Positions 34,653 through 43,146 of a DNA stretch of 64,000 nt are shown one piece after another. The translations under genes and the position numbers were made by a program. The stretch's first letter is position 1, and each line of letters begins with the position of its first letter. The notes under the pieces were generated by a model that worked only from the letters and a program-made list of their open reading frames with translations, was not told the origin of the DNA and searched no databases. Origin of the DNA: Parabacteroides sp. PF5-9 (lineage in GTDB: Bacteria; Bacteroidota; Bacteroidia; Bacteroidales; Tannerellaceae); NCBI RefSeq assembly GCF_029893105.1, contig NZ_JARXWG010000015.1, positions 1 through 64,000 on the forward strand, in the 5' to 3' direction.

Positions 34653-35549
34653 ATGAAACGATTGAAGTGTATAGTATTACTAAGCGTGATTATGACAGGT
34701 TTTATATCCTGTAGCCGAAATAAAGAGGATATTGATGCGACAGGGGCTTTCGAAGCGACAGAGATACTGGTCTCATCGGAGACAAACGGAAAAATAATGG
34801 AGTTGAATATCAAAGAAGGTGACCGATTGGAAGCCGGAGCTGTCGTTGGCTATGTAGATAGCACACAGTTATATCTGAAAAAGATGCAGTTGATGGCCGG
34901 ACTTCGCTCGGTGGATTACCGCAAACCGGATATACGCAAACAGATCGCTGTATTAGAGCAGCAAATCGCTACGGCGCGTACCGAACAACAACGTATGGAA
35001 AATCTGGTAAAAGCGAATGCTGGCAATCAGAAACAAGTGGATGATATTGTGAATAATATCGCCTATTTGCAAAAACAGTTGGATGCGCAGTATTCTACCT
35101 TAAGTAAAACAACCGGTGGGGCAGATGCCGAAGCCGAAGGAATTCTTTATCAGATTATGCAGCTGGATGATCAACTGCAGAAGAGTCGGATCGTTAATCC
35201 GCAGACAGGAACCGTTTTGACTAAATATGCCGAACCGGGTGAAATTACGTCGGCCGGTAAGCCACTGTATAAAATAGCCGATGTCGATCTATTCTATTTA
35301 CGGGCGTACATCACTGCCGATCAATTGTCTCAATTGAAACTGGGGCAAACCGTTCGTGTTTTTGCCGATTTTGGGGATGATAGGAGAGAATATCCGGGAA
35401 CGATTACCTGGATTTCCGATAAATCGGAGTTTACTCCCAAAGGTATTCAGACAAAAGATGAGCGTGCCAATCTTGTTTATGCCATAAAGATAGGGGTGAA
35501 GAATGATGGTTATCTCAAGATTGGGCAATATGGGGAAACAAAATTTTAA
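34653..35549 (+). CDS. HlyD-like periplasmic adaptor lipoprotein
   Basis: A 298-residue membrane-fusion protein. The N-terminal signal ends in a lipobox (TGFISC), so it is a lipoprotein. The lipoyl half-motif SSETNGKIMELNIKEGDRLEAGAVVGYVD is followed by an alpha-hairpin coiled coil (about residues 85-155), the second lipoyl half (IVNPQTGTVLTKYAEPGEIT), and a beta-barrel domain. It resembles YbhG of E. coli. It bridges the inner-membrane ABC complex and TolC. Confidence 0.88.
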   Translation: MKRLKCIVLLSVIMTGFISCSRNKEDIDATGAFEATEILVSSETNGKIMELNIKEGDRLEAGAVVGYVDSTQLYLKKMQLMAGLRSVDYRKPDIRKQIAVLEQQIATARTEQQRMENLVKANAGNQKQVDDIVNNIAYLQKQLDAQYSTLSKTTGGADAEAEGILYQIMQLDDQLQKSRIVNPQTGTVLTKYAEPGEITSAGKPLYKIADVDLFYLRAYITADQLSQLKLGQTVRVFADFGDDRREYPGTITWISDKSEFTPKGIQTKDERANLVYAIKIGVKNDGYLKIGQYGETKF

Positions 35550-35569
35550 GCTGACGAGAGGTTTTTCTC

Positions 35570-36499
35570 ATGAATAATATACAGATCAATCAGATAAGTA
35601 AGTCTTACGGAAATGTTGTTGCGGTGGATAATATTTCACTCGAAGTACGAGCCGGCGAACTATTCGGACTGATTGGTCCGGATGGTGCCGGGAAAACATC
35701 GCTTTTCCGTATTCTGACTACACTTATTCTGCCCGATGAAGGAAATGCTTCCGTTTGCGGACTGGATATTATTAAAGATTATCGCAAAATACGAACGATC
35801 GTAGGATATATGCCTGGGCGATTTTCCCTGTATCAGGATCTGACAGTGGAGGAAAACCTGACCTTTTTTGCTACCGTATTTAACACGACGATCAAAGAAA
35901 ATTATGAGTTGATCCAGGATATTTATGTACAGATCGAACCGTTCAAAAATCGTCGAGCCGGTAAACTATCCGGAGGGATGAAGCAAAAATTGGCTTTATG
36001 TTGTGCTTTGATTCATCGACCCGAAGTGCTTTTTCTGGATGAACCGACTACCGGAGTCGATCCTGTTTCGCGTACCGAGTTCTGGGATATGCTTGACGAA
36101 CTGAAGAAACAGGGGATTACTATACTGGTTTCAACACCCTATATGGATGAGGCTTCACGCTGTGATCGCATTGCATTAATGCGTTCGGGGCAAACGTTGT
36201 CGATAGATACTCCGGAACAGATCCGTCACTCTTTTGATTTTCCTTTATGGTCGGTCAGATCGGCGGATATGTATAAGTTGCTGATTGATTTGCGTGAGTT
36301 TCCACAAACGTACTCCTGTTATTCTTTTGGTGATTCCCAACATCTGACCCTTCAGGAAGATAGTATGAAGGGGAAAACAGAAAGTGTCCTGATGCAGGAA
36401 CTAAAGGTCTATTTGGAAGGAAAAGGACATGTCGATATACAGATCAATCCGATTGAAGCAGGTATAGAAGATTGTTTCATGGCTCTACAGAAGATGTAA
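35570..36499 (+). CDS. ABC transporter ATP-binding protein (first of two)
   Basis: A 309-residue ATPase. Walker A GPDGAGKTS is near residues 35-43, signature LSGGMKQK near 130, and Walker B VLFLDEPTTGVDP follows. After the core there is a C-terminal part of about 90 residues (SVRSADMYKLLIDLREFPQTYSC...) of unknown role. Together with the next gene it corresponds to the two halves of the fused YbhF-type ATPase of E. coli; here they are separate genes five bases apart. Confidence 0.9.
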   Translation: MNNIQINQISKSYGNVVAVDNISLEVRAGELFGLIGPDGAGKTSLFRILTTLILPDEGNASVCGLDIIKDYRKIRTIVGYMPGRFSLYQDLTVEENLTFFATVFNTTIKENYELIQDIYVQIEPFKNRRAGKLSGGMKQKLALCCALIHRPEVLFLDEPTTGVDPVSRTEFWDMLDELKKQGITILVSTPYMDEASRCDRIALMRSGQTLSIDTPEQIRHSFDFPLWSVRSADMYKLLIDLREFPQTYSCYSFGDSQHLTLQEDSMKGKTESVLMQELKVYLEGKGHVDIQINPIEAGIEDCFMALQKM

Positions 36500-36504
36500 A
36501 AAGG

Positions 36505-37239
36505 ATGAATGTTATAGAAGTAAAAGAATTAACGAAACAGTTCGGACGATTTACCGCTGTTGATCATATAAGTTTTGAAGTAGGTGAGGGGGAAATCTTT
36601 GGTTTTCTTGGAGCCAACGGGGCAGGGAAAACAACAGCTATACGTATGTTGTGTGGCTTGTCCGTACCGACTTCAGGAAAAGCCAAAGTAGCCGGATACG
36701 ATGTGTATAAAGAGACTGAGCAAATTAAACAACATATCGGTTATATGAGTCAGAAGTTCTCCTTGTATGGTGATTTAAAGGTCTGGGAGAATATTCGATT
36801 GTTCGGGGGTATTTATGGCTTGAAACAGAAACAGATCAATCAGAAAACCGATGAACTGTTGAATGTATTGGGTATGCAGGATGAACGGAACACGTTGGTA
36901 GATTCATTGCCATTGGGCTGGAAGCAGAAGTTGGCTTTTTCTGTCGCTGTGATTCATGCTCCTAAGATCGTCTTTTTGGATGAACCGACAGGAGGGGTCG
37001 ATCCGATCACGCGTCGTCAATTCTGGGAGTTGATCTATCAGGCTTCAGCTCGTGGAATAACCGTATTTGTAACGACTCATTATATGGATGAAGCCGAATA
37101 CTGTAATCGTGTTTCCATTATGGTCGATGGGAAAATAGAAGCTTTAGATACTCCGGCCGGATTAAAAAGATCTCATCATGCTTCTGATATGAATCAGGTT
37201 TTTCATGAATTGGCTCGAAAAGCAAATAGAGGAGAATAA
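36505..37239 (+). CDS. ABC transporter ATP-binding protein (second of two)
   Basis: The start is placed at ATG 36505 (MNVIEVKELTKQFG), five bases after the previous stop; an in-frame upstream ATG at 36472 lies inside the preceding gene. The 244-residue ATPase has Walker A GANGAGKTT and Walker B IVFLDEPTGGVDP. The signature region reads LPLGWKQK in place of LSGGQ, so one of the two composite ATP sites may be weak or regulatory. Heterodimeric ABC-2 exporters often show such asymmetry. Confidence 0.9.
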   Translation: MNVIEVKELTKQFGRFTAVDHISFEVGEGEIFGFLGANGAGKTTAIRMLCGLSVPTSGKAKVAGYDVYKETEQIKQHIGYMSQKFSLYGDLKVWENIRLFGGIYGLKQKQINQKTDELLNVLGMQDERNTLVDSLPLGWKQKLAFSVAVIHAPKIVFLDEPTGGVDPITRRQFWELIYQASARGITVFVTTHYMDEAEYCNRVSIMVDGKIEALDTPAGLKRSHHASDMNQVFHELARKANRGE

Positions 37240-37242
37240 ACG

Positions 37243-38352
37243 ATGAAACAATTTATTTCGTTTTTGACAAAAGAGATGTATCATATTTTTCGTGATCTGC
37301 GCACGATGATGATTATGTTATTCATGCCGATTATCCTCATCATTCTTTTTGGTTATGCGATTACTACTGAAATAAAACAAGTACCTATTGCTGTATTGGA
37401 TCACAGTCGCGATGATGTAACCCGGAAAATAACCGATCGTTTAAGTGCCAGTGAGTATTTTAATTTATATGGGATAATAAATGATCAGGAGGACATACAG
37501 GAGTTGTTTCGACGTGAGTATGTCAAAATGGTGGTTGTTTTTCCTCCACAGTATGTCTCCTCTTCGGATGCCTCCGTGCAAATCTTGGTAGATGCGACCG
37601 ATCCGAATGAAGCGACACAATTAACAGCCTATGCCACAGCGATCATTCAGACAGAAGTGGCCGCAGGTAGTGTCTCTGTTGAACGCTCGAGGGCGACACA
37701 ATCCGCGGTGATGACTCCGGTCGTACATCTGTTGTACAACCCCTTGATGAAGGGTGCCTATAATTTCGTGCCGGGAGTGATGGGATTGATTTTAATCCTT
37801 ATCTGTGCCATAATGACCTCTGTCGGTATTGTCAAGGAGAAAGAGATGGGAACCATGGAGATTTTGCTGGTTTCTCCATTGAAACCGATTTATATCATTC
37901 TGGCTAAAGCACTTCCTTATCTCTTGTTGAGTATTGTAAATATATGTACAATCTTATTTTTATCCTATTTTTTGTTGGATGTACCGATAAAAGGGAGTTT
38001 ATATTTGCTGATCATGGTCTCTATACTTTATGCGATCGTCTCATTATCTTTGGGATTACTTATATCTACGATAGTCGATACTCAACAGGCTGCAATGCTT
38101 ATCAGTGCTATGGTACTGATGCTCCCCGTGATGCTGTTAAGCGGCATGATGTTTCCGGTAGAGAATATGCCGCTCGTTTTACAATGGTTATCCAATATCG
38201 TTCCGGCAAAATGGTATATTATAGCCGCTAAGGATATCATGATAAAAGGAGTACCGGCAATGGCTGTCATGAAAGAAGTAGCGATTCTTTTGTTTATGGC
38301 ATTGTTCATCATTGGATTGAGTGTGAAACGTTTCAAAGTCCGTTTACATTGA
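37243..38352 (+). CDS. ABC-2 type exporter permease (first of two)
   Basis: A 369-residue inner-membrane protein. One helix lies near the N-terminus (MMIMLFMPIILIILFGYAI), then a large periplasmic domain (about 45-170), then five helices. The motif EKEMGTMEILLVSPLKPIYIILAKALPYL is the ABC-2 coupling region. It resembles YbhS/YhhJ. It starts three bases after the ATPase gene. Confidence 0.9.
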   Translation: MKQFISFLTKEMYHIFRDLRTMMIMLFMPIILIILFGYAITTEIKQVPIAVLDHSRDDVTRKITDRLSASEYFNLYGIINDQEDIQELFRREYVKMVVVFPPQYVSSSDASVQILVDATDPNEATQLTAYATAIIQTEVAAGSVSVERSRATQSAVMTPVVHLLYNPLMKGAYNFVPGVMGLILILICAIMTSVGIVKEKEMGTMEILLVSPLKPIYIILAKALPYLLLSIVNICTILFLSYFLLDVPIKGSLYLLIMVSILYAIVSLSLGLLISTIVDTQQAAMLISAMVLMLPVMLLSGMMFPVENMPLVLQWLSNIVPAKWYIIAAKDIMIKGVPAMAVMKEVAILLFMALFIIGLSVKRFKVRLH

Positions 38353-38359
38353 AAAGCGT

Positions 38360-39451
38360 ATGTTGAAATACTTACTTGAAAAAGAATTTAAACAAATCAG
38401 AAGAGATAAATTTCTTCCGAAAATTATCTTTATGGTTCCGGTCTTACAACTGATTATTCTGCCTTTTGCAGCAAATTTTGAGATGCGAAACCTCAAGCTG
38501 GGGGTGATTGATCATGACCATTCAGCACTTTCGGAACAACTGGTCAATAAGACACTCTCTTCAGGGTATTTTCTTTTAACCGATTTTTATGATTCATATG
38601 ATCAGGGAATTACCTCAATAGAAAAAGACGAAGCCGATCTGTTACTGGAGATTCCATTGCATTTTGAAAAAGAACTGATTCGGGAAGGGAATGTCGATCT
38701 GTTGATTACTGCCAATGCGGTAAATGGCACAAAAGGAGGGATGGGTAGCGCTTATCTTTCGGAGATAATTCGTCGGTTTAATGCTGAAAAAATATTACTG
38801 CCTGAAACCTCAACAAGGCAGGTGACTTCAACGAATCTGTTTAATCCGCATCTAAGCTATAAGAATAATATGGTGCCGGGCATATTGGTTTTCCTTTTGA
38901 CAATAGTGGCCGGTTTTTTGTCGGCATTGAATATCGTCAGTGAAAAGGAGAAAGGAACCATCGAACAAATCAATGTTTCACCGATTCCCAAATCCCTGTT
39001 TCTATTATCCAAATTGATCCCGTTCTGGGTGATCGGTTTTATCATTCTGACTATCGGTATGCTTATTGCCTGGTTGATTTACGGACTAATCCCTGCCGGA
39101 AGTTTCCTGACGATCTATCTTTTTGCAGCGGTATATCTGATCGCATTTACCGGATTCGGCTTAGTACTCTCTTCCATCTCGTCGAATCAGCAACAGGCGA
39201 TGTTTACTGCCTTTTTTTTCCTGATAATCTTTGCCTTATTGAGTGGTTTATTTACTCCGATCAGTAGTATGCCTCAGTGGGCGCAAACGATGACCTTATT
39301 TAATCCGATCCGTTATTTTGTAGAAGTCATGCGTATGATCTATCTGAAAGGGAGTGGAATAATGGATATGACCGGACATTTTCTGGTGGTAGTTCTTTTT
39401 GCGGTTTTCTTTAACATACTGGCTGTTTTAAGTTATCGCAAGAAAGGATAA
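38360..39451 (+). CDS. ABC-2 type exporter permease (second of two)
   Basis: A 363-residue homolog of the preceding permease with the same plan: an N-terminal helix, a periplasmic domain with DHDHSALSEQLVNKTLSSGYF, and five C-terminal helices with EKEKGTIEQINVSPIPKSLFLLSKLIPF. The two permeases probably form a heterodimer, as YbhS-YbhR does. It is the last gene of the exporter operon. Confidence 0.9.
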   Translation: MLKYLLEKEFKQIRRDKFLPKIIFMVPVLQLIILPFAANFEMRNLKLGVIDHDHSALSEQLVNKTLSSGYFLLTDFYDSYDQGITSIEKDEADLLLEIPLHFEKELIREGNVDLLITANAVNGTKGGMGSAYLSEIIRRFNAEKILLPETSTRQVTSTNLFNPHLSYKNNMVPGILVFLLTIVAGFLSALNIVSEKEKGTIEQINVSPIPKSLFLLSKLIPFWVIGFIILTIGMLIAWLIYGLIPAGSFLTIYLFAAVYLIAFTGFGLVLSSISSNQQQAMFTAFFFLIIFALLSGLFTPISSMPQWAQTMTLFNPIRYFVEVMRMIYLKGSGIMDMTGHFLVVVLFAVFFNILAVLSYRKKG

Positions 39452-39488
39452 ACAGGACAAGAGAATTGATGTGTACGAAAAAAAAAAG

Positions 39489-39496
39489 TATTTTTG
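39489..39496 (+). promoter_or_regulatory. -7 element of the GntP gene
   Basis: TATTTTTG lies 32 bases before the start codon, marking a new transcription unit after the exporter operon. Confidence 0.5.
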
Positions 39497-39528
39497 CCTC
39501 GTTATACTAACTTAATCACATCAATATC

Positions 39529-40848
39529 ATGTCATTTATTGTAATTATCCTTTGCTTGGCCTTATTGATCGTCATGATCTCGTATTTCAAAATCGATGCC
39601 TTCCTTTCCTTTATCGTGATTTCCATCTTAGCCGGGATCGGCTTGGGAATACCGTTGACGGATTTGCCGAAAACAATCGATAATGGGATCGGGAATATTC
39701 TGGGTAGCCTCACACTGATCATTGTTCTTGGAGCAATGTTGGGTAAGCTTGTTGCAGAAAGCGGTGCGGCACAGAAGATTGCGGATGTAATGGTCGACCT
39801 TTTCGGTACCCGTTATATTCAATGGGGGCTGATGATTACCGGTTTTATAGTCGGTATTCCTTTGTTTTATGGGATTGGCTTTGTGTTGTTAATCCCGTTG
39901 GTTTTTTCTATTGTGAATCAATACAAGTTACCTGCGGTTTATATGGGAGTCTCCATGTTGGCTGCATTATCGGTGACTCATGGATTCCTGCCGCCGCATC
40001 CATCGCCTGTAGCGTTGGTTGCCTTGTTTAATGCCAATATCGGCATGACCCTCATCTATGGTATGCTGATTGCTATTCCTGCGATTGTCCTTGCCGGTCC
40101 TCTATTTGGCCGGACGCTCCGGAATATTCAAACCGGTCCGTTGAAATTGTTTGAGAAGAAGGAGTTAGACTGTGCCTACAGTATGCCAGGAAAAGTCAAT
40201 AGCTTTTCTACCGCTATGCTTCCTGTTTTCTTGCTTATTTTGGCTACGGCTATACCGTATGCTTTCGGAGATATGCCTGGGAAAGTGGCGGATGTCGTTG
40301 CTTTTGTCGGTTCACCTTCAGTGGTCATGTTGATCGCTCTGATTGTAGCAACCTACACGTTAGGCTTGCGCCAGGGAAGAAAGGTCAAAGACGTTATGGC
40401 GGTCTATGTTGACGCGATTAAAGATATCGCACCGATTCTTTTGATTATAGCAGGATCGGGTATCTTTAAACAGGTGATGGAGGATAGCGGGGTGAGTATG
40501 GAACTGGCTACAGCTTTCCAGAAACTGCCTGTTCATCCGCTTATCCTGGGTTGGTTGATAGCTGCAGTGATCCGTGTATGTGTCGGTTCGGCAACTGTTG
40601 CCGGCTTAACAGCAGCAGGAGTTGTAATGCCGCTGATTACACAAGGAGGAGTCAACCCCAATTTGATGGTCTTGTCTTTAGGCGCCGGAAGTTTGATGTT
40701 TTCCCATGTCAACGATTCGGGTTTCTGGTTGTTTAAGGAATATTTCAACCTGAGTATAAAAGATACGATCCGGTCATGGTCATTGATGGAAACAATCGTT
40801 TCTATCGTTGGCTTGGTCGGAGTAATGATTTTAAATATATTTATTTAA
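39529..40848 (+). CDS. GntP-family proton symporter
   Basis: A 439-residue inner-membrane transporter with about 12-13 helices. Family marks include GNILGSLTLIIVLGAMLGKLVAESGAAQKIAD and the conserved FLPPHPSPVALVA loop near residue 150. The family imports gluconate and other hydroxy-acids, and one member, DsdX of E. coli, imports D-serine. The next genes encode a RidA protein and a D-amino-acid PLP enzyme, which favours a D-hydroxy-amino acid as substrate over gluconate. That is inference from context. Confidence 0.85.
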   Translation: MSFIVIILCLALLIVMISYFKIDAFLSFIVISILAGIGLGIPLTDLPKTIDNGIGNILGSLTLIIVLGAMLGKLVAESGAAQKIADVMVDLFGTRYIQWGLMITGFIVGIPLFYGIGFVLLIPLVFSIVNQYKLPAVYMGVSMLAALSVTHGFLPPHPSPVALVALFNANIGMTLIYGMLIAIPAIVLAGPLFGRTLRNIQTGPLKLFEKKELDCAYSMPGKVNSFSTAMLPVFLLILATAIPYAFGDMPGKVADVVAFVGSPSVVMLIALIVATYTLGLRQGRKVKDVMAVYVDAIKDIAPILLIIAGSGIFKQVMEDSGVSMELATAFQKLPVHPLILGWLIAAVIRVCVGSATVAGLTAAGVVMPLITQGGVNPNLMVLSLGAGSLMFSHVNDSGFWLFKEYFNLSIKDTIRSWSLMETIVSIVGLVGVMILNIFI

Positions 40849-40870
40849 TAACGCTAAAAACAGTTGATGT

Positions 40871-41344
40871 ATGAGTACGTACAATGCAGACGAACAATTT
40901 GAAAAATTAGGTTTAACATTACCTCCTGCTCCGGCAGCACTCGGAGTTTACAAACCGGCTCTTGTGGTGGACGGTAAATACTTATATCTTTCAGGTCACG
41001 GTCCTTTAAAGGATGATAAATCATTGATCATTGGTCGTATAGGGGAAGATCTGAGTATGGATGAAGGAAAACAGGCCGCTCAACAGGTCGGACTGGCTAT
41101 GTTGGCAACCATCAAGCAGCATCTGGGAAGTTTAAATAAAGTGAAGCGGTTGATCAAGGTACTGGGTATGGTCAATTGTACGCCTGATTTTGAGAAACAC
41201 CCTTATGTGATCAACGGATGCAGTGAATTATTCGCAGCAGTCTGGGGATCGGATAATGGAGTCGGAACCCGAAGTGCCGTAGGTTTCGGATCATTGCCGG
41301 ATAATATTCCGGTAGAGATTGAAGCTATATTTGAATTGTATTGA
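40871..41344 (+). CDS. RidA-family (YjgF-like) protein
   Basis: A 157-residue protein of the RidA superfamily, longer than the 125-residue RidA itself. VDGKYLYLSGHGPL and the C-terminal GTRSAVGFGSLPDNIPVEIEAIFEL hold the Arg and Glu that hydrolyse enamine/imine intermediates in active members. RidA removes 2-aminoacrylate, which arises from PLP-dependent serine dehydration. It lies 22 bases after the GntP gene and upstream of a D-TA enzyme, fitting such a role. Confidence 0.85.
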   Translation: MSTYNADEQFEKLGLTLPPAPAALGVYKPALVVDGKYLYLSGHGPLKDDKSLIIGRIGEDLSMDEGKQAAQQVGLAMLATIKQHLGSLNKVKRLIKVLGMVNCTPDFEKHPYVINGCSELFAAVWGSDNGVGTRSAVGFGSLPDNIPVEIEAIFELY

Positions 41345-41360
41345 TTGAAATAAAACACGG

Positions 41361-41408
41361 AGGGTGTCTCAAAAGTACATCTTGCTTTTGAGACATCCTC
41401 TGTTTTTT
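41361..41408 (+). terminator. terminator or attenuator between ridA-like and D-TA genes
   Basis: AGGGTGTCTCAAAAG pairs with CTTTTGAGACATCCT, followed by TGTTTTTT. As the next gene begins at 41417 with no evident promoter, partial read-through is likely. Confidence 0.75.
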
Positions 41409-41416
41409 ATAAGAGT

Positions 41417-42529
41417 ATGAAAGATTGGTATCAAATAGATCATATTGACGAGATCGATTCTCCGGCATTGGTAGTCTATCCGGAAAGGATTCGCAGAAAT
41501 ATAACCGAAGTCATACGGATGGCCGGAGGAACGGAGAAGTTGCGCCCTCATGTCAAAACCAATAAGATGGTTGAAGTCTGCCGGATGATGCTTGATGCAG
41601 GTATCAATAAGTTTAAATGTGCGACAATAGCTGAAGCCGAAATGTTGGCAATAGCGGGTGCTCCAGATGTCTTATTGGCCTATCAGCCCGTAGGCCCGAA
41701 GGTACGGCGTCTGCTGACAATAATTGCCAAATACCCTCAAACACGCTTCTCTTGCCTGATTGACAATGAGGCAAATGGACGTTTTGTCGCATATCTTGCG
41801 CAACAAGCGGACTTGGTTATGGATATTTTTATTGATCTGAATATCGGGATGAACCGCACGGGGATTCACCCGGAAAATGCGTTTATGTTGGTGCAGAAAA
41901 TATTCAAACTATCCCATCTTCATATACGGGGGCTTCATGGGTATGATGGACATATTCATGACCGGGAAATCATCTCACGCCAACATGCTGCCAATCGTGC
42001 ATTTGAAAAAGTGTATGGGGTGTATGAAAAGATGTGTTCGCTGTTTGAGGAACAGCTTGTGATGGTCATGGGTGGAACCCCGACTTTCCCCGTTCATATG
42101 CATCGGGCGAACTGTGAATGTAGTCCGGGCACTTTTGTTTTCTGGGATTGGGGATATAAAGAGATGTTGAAAGATATGTCGTTTGAATTTGCAGCATTAC
42201 TTATTTCCCGCGTCATATCTGTCATTGATAAAAATCATATTTGCATCGATTTAGGGTATAAGTCGGTAGCAGCAGAGAATCCATTGCCCCGTGTTCATTT
42301 TTTGAATGCACCGGAGGCTATTCCGACTGCACAAAGTGAGGAACATCTGGTCTTGAAAGTCCCCGATAGCAGCGCATATGCCCTTGGAGATGTGTTCTAC
42401 GGTGTTCCGGTTCATATTTGTCCAACTGTCGCCTTATATGACAGAACTTATGTGGTAGAGAAAAACCAACAACCGACTTATTGGCGAGTGATGGCTCGCG
42501 ATCGATATATACCGCCTAGTGATTATTAA
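41417..42529 (+). CDS. D-threonine aldolase / D-serine dehydratase-type PLP enzyme
   Basis: A 370-residue fold-type III PLP enzyme (alanine racemase-like N-domain). The PLP lysine is K47 in RPHVKTNK. The C-terminal HxC motif, H333 and C335 in VPVHICPTVALYD, matches the zinc site of DSD1-type D-serine dehydratases and D-threonine aldolases. It cleaves or deaminates a D-beta-hydroxy-amino acid. Transporter and RidA genes upstream suggest deamination with an aminoacrylate intermediate. Which substrate is used cannot be decided from sequence. Confidence 0.85.
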   Translation: MKDWYQIDHIDEIDSPALVVYPERIRRNITEVIRMAGGTEKLRPHVKTNKMVEVCRMMLDAGINKFKCATIAEAEMLAIAGAPDVLLAYQPVGPKVRRLLTIIAKYPQTRFSCLIDNEANGRFVAYLAQQADLVMDIFIDLNIGMNRTGIHPENAFMLVQKIFKLSHLHIRGLHGYDGHIHDREIISRQHAANRAFEKVYGVYEKMCSLFEEQLVMVMGGTPTFPVHMHRANCECSPGTFVFWDWGYKEMLKDMSFEFAALLISRVISVIDKNHICIDLGYKSVAAENPLPRVHFLNAPEAIPTAQSEEHLVLKVPDSSAYALGDVFYGVPVHICPTVALYDRTYVVEKNQQPTYWRVMARDRYIPPSDY

Positions 42530-42584
42530 GGAATTTCACCAATTAATGTTCATTTCTTTTGGATTGTATATGACTAAAATCCGT

Positions 42585-42592
42585 TATCTTTG
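42585..42592 (+). promoter_or_regulatory. -7 element of the MaoC gene
   Basis: TATCTTTG lies 23 bases before the start codon. ATTG at 42563-42566, 18 bases upstream, is a possible -33 element. Confidence 0.55.
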
Positions 42593-42615
42593 CACAAAAT
42601 CAACAAAAGTGTGCT

Positions 42616-43077
42616 ATGGTTATTATCAACAATTATGATGAGTTTGAACAATATGTAGGTAAAGAACTGGGTGTTTCAGAATATTTAAAGATAACCCAGG
42701 AGCAGATCAACCTTTTTGCCGATGCGACTATGGATCATCAATGGATACATGTAGACGAGGAAAGAGCAAAAAATGAAAGTCCTTTTGGTACGACGATTGC
42801 ACACGGTTACTTAACCTTATCTGTTCTGCCCCACATGTGGGCACAGATCGCCGATGTCCGCAATGTGAAATCACTGATAAACTACGGTGTTGATAAATTG
42901 AAATTCAATCAGCCGGTAACTGTCGGGAGTGAGATTCGTGTACGGGTAAAACTGTTGACTTTGACTAATCTGCGTGGAATAGCCAAAGCCGAACTGCGAG
43001 CGACTATGGAGATCAAAGATTGTCCGAAGAGCGCCTTTGAAGGGACAATCATCTTTTTATACCATTTCAATAATTAA
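42616..43077 (+). CDS. MaoC-family (R)-specific enoyl-CoA hydratase
   Basis: A 153-residue hot-dog-fold protein. FADATMDHQWIHVDEERA with D40 and H45, and FGTTIAHGYLTLS, form the hydratase-2 motif with the catalytic Asp/His pair. It adds water to trans-2-enoyl thioesters to give the (R)-3-hydroxy form. The gene stands alone. A specific pathway is not indicated by neighbours. Confidence 0.85.
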   Translation: MVIINNYDEFEQYVGKELGVSEYLKITQEQINLFADATMDHQWIHVDEERAKNESPFGTTIAHGYLTLSVLPHMWAQIADVRNVKSLINYGVDKLKFNQPVTVGSEIRVRVKLLTLTNLRGIAKAELRATMEIKDCPKSAFEGTIIFLYHFNN

Positions 43078-43126
43078 AAAAAAGACTCTGAATAACCTGT
43101 ATTTTGAAGCTGTCGGGGAAATAGAT

Positions 43127-43134
43127 TAATTTTG
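43127..43134 (+). promoter_or_regulatory. -7 element of the DUF4421 gene
   Basis: TAATTTTG ends 12 bases before the ATG at 43147, so the leader would be only a few bases long. Confidence 0.5.
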
Positions 43135-43146
43135 CCCGTTCAAAAT

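Noticed and set aside
39529-40848. Assignment of the GntP gene to gluconate use
   Set aside because: No gluconate kinase or pentose-phosphate gene is nearby; the neighbours favour D-amino-acid metabolism.
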